Position numbers and translations under genes: made by a program. Shown here piece after piece: positions 1 through 7,576 of a DNA stretch of 35,230 nt. The stretch's first letter is position 1. Each line of letters opens with the position of its first letter. Source of the DNA: Bacteroidales bacterium (GTDB taxonomy: Bacteria > Bacteroidota > Bacteroidia > Bacteroidales > P3). The DNA lies in the NCBI GenBank assembly GCA_017428115.1, contig JAFRRK010000034.1:1-35230 (forward strand), given 5' to 3'. Under the pieces are notes generated by a model. The model searched no databases, was not told the DNA's origin, and saw only the letters and a list, made by a program, of their open reading frames with translations.

Positions 1-112
<112 letters not shown>

Positions 113-120
113 CCTTATAG

Positions 121-150
121 GGGAGTCTCGACAGAGGCTCCCTTTTTTTG
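121..150 (+). terminator. Intrinsic terminator of the rRNA operon
   Basis: GGGAGTCTC (121-129) pairs with GAGGCTCCC (134-142), with one G-U pair and a four-base loop, followed directly by seven T residues. It lies 9 nt after the 5S rRNA. Confidence 0.92.
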
Positions 151-213
151 TTGCCCATAATATCAAATGAATATCTCTTTCTCGTCATTAGCTCATCTTG
201 TTCTCGCATGTTG

Positions 214-307
214 GGTTCATCTTCTCAACCCTGTGTTTACAATAGGAAAAAGATTGTTATGGTTCATCTTCATAACCCTGTGTTTACAATAGGAAAAAGA
301 TTGTTAT
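214..307 (+). repeat. 47-nt tandem duplication (two copies)
   Basis: Copy one is 214-260 and copy two 261-307; they differ at two adjacent positions (TC against AT). Each copy runs from GGTTCATCTTC through a CCCTGTGTTTACAATAGG core to GATTGTTAT. Only the second copy continues into CTTTG and so completes a Bacteroidota -7 box. No CRISPR-like spacing is present. Confidence 0.9.
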
Positions 308-312
308 CTTTG
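305..312 (+). promoter_or_regulatory. Bacteroidota -7 promoter box TATCTTTG
   Basis: Exact match to the TAnnTTTG consensus of the Bacteroidota primary sigma factor. A TGTTTAC stretch at about 280-286 sits where the loose -33 element would be. It lies 18 nt before the ATG of the small transposase-like fragment at 331. Confidence 0.6.
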
Positions 313-330
313 CAGAACAAAAGATATTAT

Positions 331-441
331 ATGGAAGCTACGAAAGAATTGTTAAAGCTGCTGTTACCTGATGACTTACGTGACAGTTTTGATATTGTGG
401 ATATTAAGAAAGAGAGCAACACAATCACCATCACATTGTAG
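331..441 (+). pseudogene. Truncated ISAon1-like transposase N-terminal fragment
   Basis: A 36-codon frame starting MEATKELLKLLLPDD and ending ITITL before TAG. The pattern LLKLLLPxxLxxxFDIVDIKKE resembles the start of the separate N-terminal protein of ISAon1-type insertion sequences, which are common in Bacteroidota and normally continue for about 90 more residues including a basic RRRW segment. Here the frame ends at TAG (439-441). The same frame stays open for 80 more codons to 681, but that extension shows no RRRW motif I can recognise. No inverted repeats or catalytic transposase part are nearby, so I read this as an IS remnant. A longer frame exists from 148, but its first part runs through terminator and repeat DNA. 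It could instead be a short unrelated peptide gene. Confidence 0.5.
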
Positions 442-868
442 GAACACGGATTACCTCACAGCAGTAGAAAACAAAACTTTCCTCTAGTATTCTACATCAG
501 TCAAGCAATCTCGCATCATATTAAACTCTATTTGTTAGATATTCAACTTATAGTTCCCCTAGAAATAGACTTGCATCAACTTCGCACGCTGCTGTTAGTT
601 ATAGTAGACCATTATGTACGCAATTCGGTTGCATTCTTATTGTTGTTAAACATGATAATAATAGGGATTTTACTTTTTTTTTAGACTAACTCTTTGGATT
701 TACGATTGTTAAATATTGTTGATATACAGTATATTGTAATTTTAACAAGGATGGCTTTGGTGTCAGTATTTCATAATTTCTGTTATTGCAATTCCATTAT
801 ATGAAAAAAAAATAGTATCTTTGCAAATTAAATAATTGAGGAAATAATCTTAATAACAACTAATTAAT
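442..868. other. Gene-free AT-rich spacer
   Basis: Apart from the unexplained 80-codon open stretch in frame with the transposase fragment (442-681) and the -7 box at 816-823, I see no gene, RNA gene or repeat here. The region is AT-rich with long T and A runs. Confidence 0.6.
816..823 (+). promoter_or_regulatory. -7 promoter box TATCTTTG for the DUF3078 gene
   Basis: Exact TAnnTTTG match 45 nt before the ATG at 869, in strongly AT-rich sequence. It implies a leader of roughly 40 nt. Confidence 0.75.
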
Positions 869-1948
869 ATGAAACGAATCCTTACACTTTTTGCTGTCCT
901 GCTGATGGGTGCTACAGTTGTTACCGCACAGGATGAAACACCGGTCAAACTAAATGACGGTAAATGGACCACTTCTTCAACACCCGCTCTTAAAGTGAGT
1001 GAATTCTTCTTTAACAACTGGGCCACCAGTGGTAACTCGCAAATCGATGCCACAGCTACCTTTTTCGGTAACTATAAGTACACACATCCCAAATTTGTGT
1101 GGGACAATATTGCCGACCTTGCTTATGGTTATGCTTGGCAAGACCTTGCGGAAAGCGAAGAACTACCCTTCTTTGAAACCCGCCGTAAGAGCAATGATAA
1201 GATAGACCTTACCAGTGCCATCTCGTGGAATGCCTATAAAGGCTGGGGTGCAAGCTTCACCGCCAATCTGAAAACCCAGTTTGGCAGAGGTTTTGAGTAT
1301 AGTGGAGTTGGAGACAATCAAATAGAGAAAGTTATTTCAGACTTTTTCGCTCCTGCCTACCTCACTACAGCACTCTCCTTTGAGCATAAACGTGCCGATT
1401 GGTCAGTCTCCCTCTCTTTCCTCACCGGTAAGACAACTTTCGTTTACAATGATTCACTTATTGCTGCTGGTCGCAACTATGGTGTGTTGCAGGATGACGA
1501 TTTCAGAAGAAACGATCCCAAAACATTCAATCACGCCTATTTCGCACTTGGTAGCTACGTTAAGGCCCAGTACCTTAAGAAAGACATCTTACCAAACCTC
1601 GATCTCTATGCTCGTGCTGAACTCTTCTATGATTATAAGAAACCCAAGAACATGGCTTGGGGTGAGAATATGGCATCCGAGTCAAAATACACTCTAGCAG
1701 AAGGTGAAGATTGGACTACCTTACAGAATAAAAAATGGTTTGCCAGACGTGCCTTCGAGACAGATCTCGACTTTGAGCTGAAACTCGACTACCGTTTTGC
1801 CAGCTTTGTCTCAGCCAATTTTGCCCTCAATCTGAAATGGGATACCGATTTCAGCGGTATGGGCAATTGGAACCATTGGCAGGTGTATCAAATGGCAGGT
1901 GTCCAGTTCTATCTAAACTGGAAAACTCCTAGACCTGGCGTCGACTAA
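869..1948 (+). CDS. DUF3078 family outer-membrane barrel-like protein
   Basis: 359 residues. Residues 1-20 form a Sec signal peptide ending VVTAQ. The mature start has the DUF3078 look: FFNNWATSGNSQIDATATFFGNY, then alternating polar and aromatic beta strands throughout, for example WGASFTANLKTQFG and LDFELKLDYRF, ending with an aromatic strand FYLNWKTPRPG. Members of this Bacteroidota family are predicted to form outer-membrane barrels; their substrate is unknown. The start is set by the signal peptide and the promoter 45 nt upstream. The gene is transcribed alone: a hairpin terminator follows 19 nt after the stop. Family assignment is by motif reading. Confidence 0.85.
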   Translation: MKRILTLFAVLLMGATVVTAQDETPVKLNDGKWTTSSTPALKVSEFFFNNWATSGNSQIDATATFFGNYKYTHPKFVWDNIADLAYGYAWQDLAESEELPFFETRRKSNDKIDLTSAISWNAYKGWGASFTANLKTQFGRGFEYSGVGDNQIEKVISDFFAPAYLTTALSFEHKRADWSVSLSFLTGKTTFVYNDSLIAAGRNYGVLQDDDFRRNDPKTFNHAYFALGSYVKAQYLKKDILPNLDLYARAELFYDYKKPKNMAWGENMASESKYTLAEGEDWTTLQNKKWFARRAFETDLDFELKLDYRFASFVSANFALNLKWDTDFSGMGNWNHWQVYQMAGVQFYLNWKTPRPGVD

Positions 1949-1967
1949 TGAGTAATTAATTCTATAT

Positions 1968-2008
1968 GCCTAGTCGAAGCCAATCTCACTGGTTTTGGCT
2001 AGGCTTTA
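1968..2008 (+). terminator. Hairpin terminator after the DUF3078 gene
   Basis: GCCTAGTCGAAGCCA (1968-1982) pairs with TGGTTTTGGCTAGGC (1990-2004), using G-U pairs and one internal mismatch, followed by a short T run. It separates the gene from the next one at 2029. Confidence 0.7.
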
Positions 2009-2028
2009 TCGTATAAATTTATAATACA

Positions 2029-3243
2029 ATGAAAAAAATAAGTCGTCTTTTCCTTTCGGCAGCCCTACTCGCATTGGTAGGATGCAGTCAGAAACCCACC
2101 AATTCAATGACCTACCGTCCTTTGGGAAATACCGGACTTGAAGTAAGTGAAATCAGTATTGGTTGTGGTGGTTTCGAAAAACTAGATTCTGCTGGCTCTA
2201 TAGCCTTGATGGAGATGGCTTTAGACAGCGGAATGAACTACATAGATATCTATGATGCAAACCCCAAGACTCGTTCAAATATCGGAGCAGCCCTCAAAGG
2301 TCGTCGCGACCGCATGATAATACAAGGCCATATCGGAACAATCTTTAAAGATGGTCAGCACACCCGTACCCGCGACCTAGAGGAAACAAAACAAGGCTTC
2401 GAAGACCTCTTGCAACGCCTTGGAACCGATTATATCGAAGTAGGTATGATACACATCACCGACAGCCCAGAAGAGTGGAACAAACTAGAAGGAAGTCCTT
2501 TCCTTGAATATGTGTTCCAGCTCAAAAAAGAGGGCAAAATAAAACACATCGGTGTCAGCAGCCACAATGCCGAAGTGGCACTTATGGCTGCAAAAAGTGG
2601 TTGGATCGAAGTCATCATGTTCTCACTCAACCCAGCCTTTGACCGTCTGCGTGGCGGAGCCATACCATGGGAGGAAGGTGCCATGGACAACCTCCAGGCA
2701 GGCATCGACCCTGTGCGAGTAGAGCTCTACGACTATTGTGCCTCTCACCATATCGGGGTAACTGTGATGAAAACCTTTAGTGGTGGCGGCCGTCTGTTGG
2801 ATGCCAAAACGTCGCCTCTCGGTGTCGCCTTCACCCCCGAACAATGCATAGCCTACTGCCTTGCCAAGCCCTGCATCTCCACCTGCATCCTAGGAGTTGA
2901 CAATACCGACGAACTACTTGCCGACCTCCATTATCTGCATGCCACAGATGCTGAGAAAGACTATACCTCCGTCATGCAGCCAGCCAAGGCCGACCGAGGG
3001 GGCCAATGCACCTACTGCAACCATTGCTCGCCCTGTCCTCAGGGAATACCCATTGCCAAAATAAACGAGATGCTAGACAAGTCCCAAAACGAAGGACTAA
3101 CCCCTGAACTTCAGGCTCAGTACGATGCTCTTCCCCATCATGCATCCGAGTGTACCCATTGTGGAAGCTGCATGACACGCTGCCCATTTGGTGTAGATGT
3201 TCCGCAAAAGATGGACGAAGCCGCCAAAGTCTTTGGCAGATAA
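2029..3243 (+). CDS. Aldo/keto reductase-like protein with two 4Fe-4S motifs and a lipoprotein leader
   Basis: 404 residues. From residue 27 it matches the aldo/keto reductase barrel (MTYRPLGNTGLEVSEIS, GMNYIDIYD, GKIKHIGVSSH). The C-terminus has two 4Fe-4S motifs: C327, C330, C333, C336 and C375, C378, C381, C385, the latter as CTHCGSCMTRCP. Residues 1-19 look like a Sec lipoprotein signal (MKKISRLFL...ALVGC, lipobox Cys19), which is unusual for an NADPH-binding, Fe-S fold. A start at 2107 (Met27) would give a cytosolic protein, but the first 26 codons are clearly signal-like. Aligned by eye to the catalytic Asp-Tyr-Lys-His tetrad, Asp73 and His142 remain while the Tyr position is Asn78 and the Lys falls on Gly100/His101, so classic reductase chemistry is doubtful. 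Terminators lie on both sides, so it appears monocistronic. Confidence 0.85.
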   Translation: MKKISRLFLSAALLALVGCSQKPTNSMTYRPLGNTGLEVSEISIGCGGFEKLDSAGSIALMEMALDSGMNYIDIYDANPKTRSNIGAALKGRRDRMIIQGHIGTIFKDGQHTRTRDLEETKQGFEDLLQRLGTDYIEVGMIHITDSPEEWNKLEGSPFLEYVFQLKKEGKIKHIGVSSHNAEVALMAAKSGWIEVIMFSLNPAFDRLRGGAIPWEEGAMDNLQAGIDPVRVELYDYCASHHIGVTVMKTFSGGGRLLDAKTSPLGVAFTPEQCIAYCLAKPCISTCILGVDNTDELLADLHYLHATDAEKDYTSVMQPAKADRGGQCTYCNHCSPCPQGIPIAKINEMLDKSQNEGLTPELQAQYDALPHHASECTHCGSCMTRCPFGVDVPQKMDEAAKVFGR

Positions 3244-3261
3244 TTACACATTAATACATAG

Positions 3262-3310
3262 CAGGCCGATATTCTCACCATCCTTATTATGGAATATCGG
3301 TCTGTTTTAT
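3262..3310 (+). terminator. Hairpin terminator after the aldo/keto reductase-like gene
   Basis: CAGGCCGATATTC (3262-3274) pairs with GAATATCGGTCTG (3292-3304), with one G-U pair and a 17-base loop, followed by TTTTAT. Confidence 0.75.
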
Positions 3311-3346
3311 ATGTGATGAAATATTATAACTCCAAACACAATTATC

Positions 3347-3670
3347 ATGGCAAGTAATCCAAATCTTGTGCAATATATTGTAGACCAGTGCGGTGGTGAA
3401 AGTTTGATATCTGTCCGTAAAATGTTTGGCGACTATGGGATTTACCGTCAGGGCAAAATCTTTGGGCTTATATCTGACAACGGCCTGTATATTAAACCCA
3501 CCGAACAAGCCCGTCTACTGCTCCGCTCCGAGGTGATGCGACCTCCCTACGAAGGGGCAAAACCATATTTCTATATTGAAGAAGTCGACGACCGCGAATA
3601 TTTGACTGCCCTAGCCAAAATCACAACTGACAGTCTTCCAGACTCCAAGTCCAAGTCAAAGTCCAAATAA
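3347..3670 (+). CDS. TfoX N-terminal domain protein
   Basis: 107 residues, the size of a stand-alone TfoX_N domain. Diagnostic pieces are VRKMFGDYGIYRQGKIFGLI followed by LYIKPTEQA and the tail PYFYIEEVDDREYL. In Gammaproteobacteria TfoX/Sxy activates competence genes with CRP; the stand-alone N-domain proteins of Bacteroidota have no proven role, and competence function should not be assumed. The C-terminus ends in an SK dipeptide run (SKSKSKSK) that looks like slippage-prone low complexity. The start at 3347 gives a full domain. Upstream is the previous gene's terminator; no -7 box is evident. Confidence 0.85.
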   Translation: MASNPNLVQYIVDQCGGESLISVRKMFGDYGIYRQGKIFGLISDNGLYIKPTEQARLLLRSEVMRPPYEGAKPYFYIEEVDDREYLTALAKITTDSLPDSKSKSKSK

Positions 3671-4042
3671 AAACCGCCCAAATCTCTCACTTCTACCATC
3701 AAGGCTCGGTGTATGGTCATTCGATATAGGCTCGTTTGCCATCCTATTTCCGTCTAAAAGTCTCAAAACTAGCTCGTTCAAAGAGTAGATTGAATTAATA
3801 AACGTTTATAGAGCTGCTTCGCTGGTTTGTTATTTGTTAAAAAGATATAATTTAATAATGGTGTGTAACAAAAAGACATCTCCTAGCTACATACAAATAT
3901 AGTGCGACAGAATAATCGCCTATAACATCTTATATAATGCGACATATAATGCGACAGAATAATCGCCGATAACATCTTATTAATGATAATAAACAAGAGC
4001 CTTTAACGTTATTATAATAAAATAGTTAAATGACAATATATT
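3671..4042. other. Gene-free spacer with short direct repeats
   Basis: No coding frame or RNA gene is seen. The second half is AT-rich and contains the two 31-nt repeats at 3903-3980. No clear TAnnTTTG box is visible before the VIT gene at 4043. Confidence 0.6.
3903..3980 (+). repeat. Two 31-nt direct repeats with a partial third between
   Basis: Copy one is 3903-3933 and copy two 3950-3980, both of the form TGCGACAGAATAATCGCC-N-ATAACATCTTAT, with a single mismatch. Between them a partial copy reads ATAATGCGACATATAATG. They lie 62 nt before the VIT-vWA gene. Confidence 0.85.
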
Positions 4043-6352
4043 ATGAAAACAATCGCTTCTTTATCAAAACGATTAGTGCTTGTATGCGTGGCGTTACTGT
4101 ATTACTGCAGTAGCTACGCTAAGCCGGAGGGAGATTCGGACAAGACGTTATCGCCCTATTTCGTCGTTATCAGTGAAAACCCCGAGACGGACGAGTTGCC
4201 GCTGAAAGAGACCTCTGTCAGTGCCACGGTGGTTGGTTCGATAGCTGATGTTACTGTGCGTCAGGTGTATGTCAATAGCGGGAAAAACCCGTTGGAGGCC
4301 ATCTACACCTTCCCAATGTCTACCAAGGCAGCTGTATACGGCATGCAGATGACTATTGGCAGCCGTATAGTGCGTGCCCAAATAGAAGAGAAGAAAAAGG
4401 CGCGTGCCGACTACGAGAAAGCCAAGCAAGAGGGCAAACGTGCTTCGTTGTTGGAGCAGAGCCGCCCCAATGTGTTCACCATGAATGTGAGCAATATCAT
4501 GGTGGGTGACACTATCGTGGTGGAGCTGAACTACACTGAGCTGCTGGTGCCTGAGAAAGGGGTGTATAGCTTTGTCTACCCCACGGTTGTAGGTCCGCGC
4601 TACTCCAACAAGAGCAAGTCGGCATCCGGCCCCGACGACCAGTTTGTTGCCACGCCTTACACCAAAGAGGGAGTCAAGCCCGCCTACAAGTTCAAATACG
4701 AGCTGACCATCCGTTCGGGCATACCTATTCAGGACGTCGCTTGTAGGACTCACAAGATGATTATTTCGCATCCCGACATGAAAAAGGCCGTTGTGCGACT
4801 CGACAAGTCGGAGTCCAGCGGAGGCAACCGTGACGTGGTGGTTGACTATTCGTTGCAGGGCGGTGACATACAGTCGGGTGTGATGCTATATGAGGGTAAG
4901 GATGAGAACTTCTTTTTGCTGATGGTTCAGCCGCCCAAGAAGGTGCTGAAGGAGAACATACCGCCCAGAGAATATGTCTTCATCGTAGATGTGTCGGGTT
5001 CGATGTGGGGTTTCCCGATGGAGATATCCAAGAAATTGATGCGCAATCTGCTGCTAGGCTTGAACAAGGGCGACAAGTTCAATGTGCTGCTCTTTTCAAG
5101 CAATGCAGCGCTGTTTAGTCCACAGTCGGTGGATGTCACCGAAGAAAATGTGGAGAATGCGATGTCGTTTATCCAGGGTTCCAACCAATGGAGCGGCACC
5201 GAGGTGATGGATGCACTGGAGACTGCCTATGCCATACCGCAGGCAGACGCGGACGTGTCGCGCACCTTTGTGATACTTACTGACGGATATGTGACTGTGG
5301 AAAAAGAATGCTTTAATATGGTCCGTCAGCACAACGATGAGGCCAACTTCTTTGCCTTCGGTATAGGAAGCAGTGTTAACCGATATATGATTGAGGGCAT
5401 GGCCTTTGCCGGTAATGGCGAGCCGATGGTAGTGGTCGGGGCCGACGAAGCGTTGGCGGCTGCCGAGCGTTTCCGCCAGTATATCAACACCCCAGTGCTC
5501 ACACACATCAAACTTGGCACTGGCAGCTTCAAGGCTTATGATATTGAGCCTGCCACAGTGCCAGACATGATGGCTGAGCGTCCCATTATGATATTTGGCA
5601 AGTACAAAGGAAAGGCGGCTGGTACGATAACACTCTCTGGCAAGGTGGGTCGCAAGGCCTATAAGCAGAGTTTCGATCTCTCACAGGTGAAGCCCGATGA
5701 CGGCAATGCCGCCCTGCGCTATCTATGGGCACGCGAGCGTATCAAGTATTTGGACTATATGGTGGACGGACCAGAGGACAGCCCTGAGGCGAAAGCTATC
5801 TTAGCCTTAGGATTGAAATACAACCTTATGACCAATTACACCTCTTTCATAGCCATTGATGAGCAGGTGGTGAACAAGGATGGCAAGCAGACCACTGTCC
5901 GACAGCCCATACCCTTGCCTGAAGGGGTGAGCGACTATGCCGTGGGTCATGAGACGGCGAATTTGAAGATGAGTGGTGCTAGTAGAGCCGTGGGTGGCGT
6001 GTTGCTTGAGGAAGAAGAGATTGAAGAAGAGATATATATGGTTGTAGAGTCCGACCCCGAATTTCCCGGAGGTATGGATTCGTTGTATGCGTTTATCCAA
6101 AGGAACCTTGTTTATCCTCAGCAGGCTAAGGAACAGGGTGTTGAAGGAACGGTGATTGTCTCTTTCACCGTGGAGAAAGATGGAAGCATCAGCAACCTAA
6201 AGGTGCTTCGTGACATTGGCGGTGGCTGCGGGGCTGAAGCGGTGCGAGTGTTGATGAAGATGCCTAAGTGGAAACCTGGCAAACAGCGCGGTGTGGCGGT
6301 GAGGACACAGTTCCACTTACCAATCAAATTCAATTTGAGGAGCAAGCAGTGA
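4043..6352 (+). CDS. VIT domain - von Willebrand A domain - TonB C-terminal domain fusion protein
   Basis: 769 residues with a signal peptide (1-26, ending SSYA). Residues about 45-180 form a VIT domain as in inter-alpha-trypsin inhibitor heavy chains (VRQVYVNSGKNPLEAIYTFP; RPNVFTMNVSNI). Residues about 305-480 form a vWA domain with an intact metal-binding MIDAS: D316-V-S318-G-S320, T386 and D414 (ILTDGY). From about residue 673 to the end is a TonB_C domain (EFPGGMDSL; QGVEGTVIVSFTVEKDGSI; MPKWKPGKQRG). VIT-vWA proteins in bacteria are exported or envelope proteins of unclear role; TonB_C normally contacts TonB-dependent receptors. No transmembrane helix separates the parts, so all three should sit in the periplasm. 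The next gene starts on its stop codon (GTGA). Domain calls are firm, the function is unknown. Confidence 0.9.
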   Translation: MKTIASLSKRLVLVCVALLYYCSSYAKPEGDSDKTLSPYFVVISENPETDELPLKETSVSATVVGSIADVTVRQVYVNSGKNPLEAIYTFPMSTKAAVYGMQMTIGSRIVRAQIEEKKKARADYEKAKQEGKRASLLEQSRPNVFTMNVSNIMVGDTIVVELNYTELLVPEKGVYSFVYPTVVGPRYSNKSKSASGPDDQFVATPYTKEGVKPAYKFKYELTIRSGIPIQDVACRTHKMIISHPDMKKAVVRLDKSESSGGNRDVVVDYSLQGGDIQSGVMLYEGKDENFFLLMVQPPKKVLKENIPPREYVFIVDVSGSMWGFPMEISKKLMRNLLLGLNKGDKFNVLLFSSNAALFSPQSVDVTEENVENAMSFIQGSNQWSGTEVMDALETAYAIPQADADVSRTFVILTDGYVTVEKECFNMVRQHNDEANFFAFGIGSSVNRYMIEGMAFAGNGEPMVVVGADEALAAAERFRQYINTPVLTHIKLGTGSFKAYDIEPATVPDMMAERPIMIFGKYKGKAAGTITLSGKVGRKAYKQSFDLSQVKPDDGNAALRYLWARERIKYLDYMVDGPEDSPEAKAILALGLKYNLMTNYTSFIAIDEQVVNKDGKQTTVRQPIPLPEGVSDYAVGHETANLKMSGASRAVGGVLLEEEEIEEEIYMVVESDPEFPGGMDSLYAFIQRNLVYPQQAKEQGVEGTVIVSFTVEKDGSISNLKVLRDIGGGCGAEAVRVLMKMPKWKPGKQRGVAVRTQFHLPIKFNLRSKQ

Positions 6353-7575
6353 GGCTGAGAATACTGCTATGCTGCCTGCTGTGTGCGGTGTCGTTCCTAT
6401 CCTGCCACGAGAGGAACGACACTGCCGTTGTTGACGTCAACGACACCGTGGTTATCGCTGCCGACACCATTCCTCGTGCCTCTATCACCTTCATCATGGG
6501 CGAGGACAACTGGGCTTACAACCAGTACTACACCTTGGCCAACCACTACTACCGTATGAGCCAGGAGGATAGGACCGACATGGTAGTGGAAGGGCTCAGC
6601 TCGTTGAGTCAGGTGCTGGAATATCTGCAGAATCATCCGCCTGCCAACGGACGGCCATACGGGTTGGTAAATATTGTAAGTCACGGCAACGAGTTTGTCG
6701 ACCTTCAGTTGAGAGTTGTTCCCGGGGGTGAACGCACTTCGGTCGAGACGTTGTTTCGCGCCTGGATAGAGAATGGGTTGACTGCGCCAGACAGTACCGT
6801 TGTAGATAGCCTCACTACCATCTTTCTCCATGGCTGTGCTGTGGGGCAAAACCGGTTGCTATTGACCTTGCTGGCACGTGTGTTTGGCGAAGGACACGGG
6901 GCGACGGTCAAGGCATCAAAATTGTTTGAGTACTATGCTTATCTGTCCCGTAATAGAAATCCCCAGAGTGTGCAACACTATTATGCGCGGACCTGGTATG
7001 CCTTTTATCACCCCGATTCGGCCATTGATGAGAAGGCTATGTTACGTCAGCTACGCCGCCGTTATCCTCACGACACCACCCACTGGCACGAAGGGCTAAG
7101 ACGGAGGTTTCAGGAGAATCCATCGCAGTTGTACCACTATAGTTTCGAAGTGCCATGCGTCTATGAGGAGACATACGCTGAGGGCGACAATCCGCCCTCC
7201 GTTTACGGCCAGCATCAGCGAGAGCGGTGGCTGTCGGGGCATTCCGATTTTGCCGAGTTGATTGCAACAACCCACATTCCACAGCGGTATTTTCAGATTA
7301 AGTTCTACCGATGTACTTATCTCCATGGAGATCGGCTGGTGTATGGCCTCAAAGTGAAGGCTAGGGCAGGGGTGGTCTGTCTCATCCAGCCACTGACGCA
7401 GAGCGACTCCACTGGCATTCCCTTCGTACCATATCGTCCTGAGGGACACGATACCTCCATTTTTACCATTGCTGCCTATCGCCAGCCTACCATAGTGGGG
7501 CCCTGCCAGTGTTTGGCTGTGCGGCCAGCAGCGATTGAAACCTTTCTATGTCAGAAAAAAGATGTACCTTTGTAG
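6349..7575 (+). CDS. Lipoprotein with a possible clan CD (caspase/CHAT-like) His-Cys dyad
   Basis: 408 residues from the GTG at 6349. That start overlaps the upstream TGA and gives a clean lipoprotein signal (MRLRILLCCLLCAVSFLSC, Cys19); the ATG at 6268 lies inside the VIT gene and hides it. I do not recognise the whole protein. Two blocks look like the catalytic core of clan CD peptidases: a hydrophobic strand then S-H112-G (GLVNIVSHGNE), and about 50 residues later a second hydrophobic strand then H-G-C163 (TIFLHGCAVGQN), compare CHAT/caspase HxxHG and SACETG blocks. Upstream, VVEGLSSLSQVLEYLQ fits the helix that usually precedes the His strand. It is translationally coupled to the VIT-vWA-TonB_C gene. 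The C-terminal 200 residues show no known motif. Confidence 0.75.
   Translation: MRLRILLCCLLCAVSFLSCHERNDTAVVDVNDTVVIAADTIPRASITFIMGEDNWAYNQYYTLANHYYRMSQEDRTDMVVEGLSSLSQVLEYLQNHPPANGRPYGLVNIVSHGNEFVDLQLRVVPGGERTSVETLFRAWIENGLTAPDSTVVDSLTTIFLHGCAVGQNRLLLTLLARVFGEGHGATVKASKLFEYYAYLSRNRNPQSVQHYYARTWYAFYHPDSAIDEKAMLRQLRRRYPHDTTHWHEGLRRRFQENPSQLYHYSFEVPCVYEETYAEGDNPPSVYGQHQRERWLSGHSDFAELIATTHIPQRYFQIKFYRCTYLHGDRLVYGLKVKARAGVVCLIQPLTQSDSTGIPFVPYRPEGHDTSIFTIAAYRQPTIVGPCQCLAVRPAAIETFLCQKKDVPL
7565..7572 (+). promoter_or_regulatory. Possible internal -7 box TACCTTTG before the DUF4254 gene
   Basis: Exact TAnnTTTG match inside the last codons of the upstream lipoprotein gene. It ends 4 nt before the ATG at 7577, so a transcript from it would be leaderless or nearly so. 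A chance match inside coding sequence is possible. Confidence 0.35.
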
Positions 7576-7576
7576 T

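Noticed and set aside
148..330. N-terminal extension of the small transposase-like frame
   Set aside because: It begins in the rRNA terminator T tract and crosses the tandem repeat and promoter box; only 331-441 looks like protein.
3903..3980. CRISPR array
   Set aside because: Only two full copies, 16 nt apart, and no cas genes in the window.
4148..4771. 207-codon minus-strand frame
   Set aside because: Lies opposite the VIT domain, which is clearly real; no recognisable protein.
6268..6348. ATG start for the clan CD-like lipoprotein
   Set aside because: It would overlap the TonB_C coding region by 85 nt and bury the lipoprotein signal; GTG at 6349 fits better.
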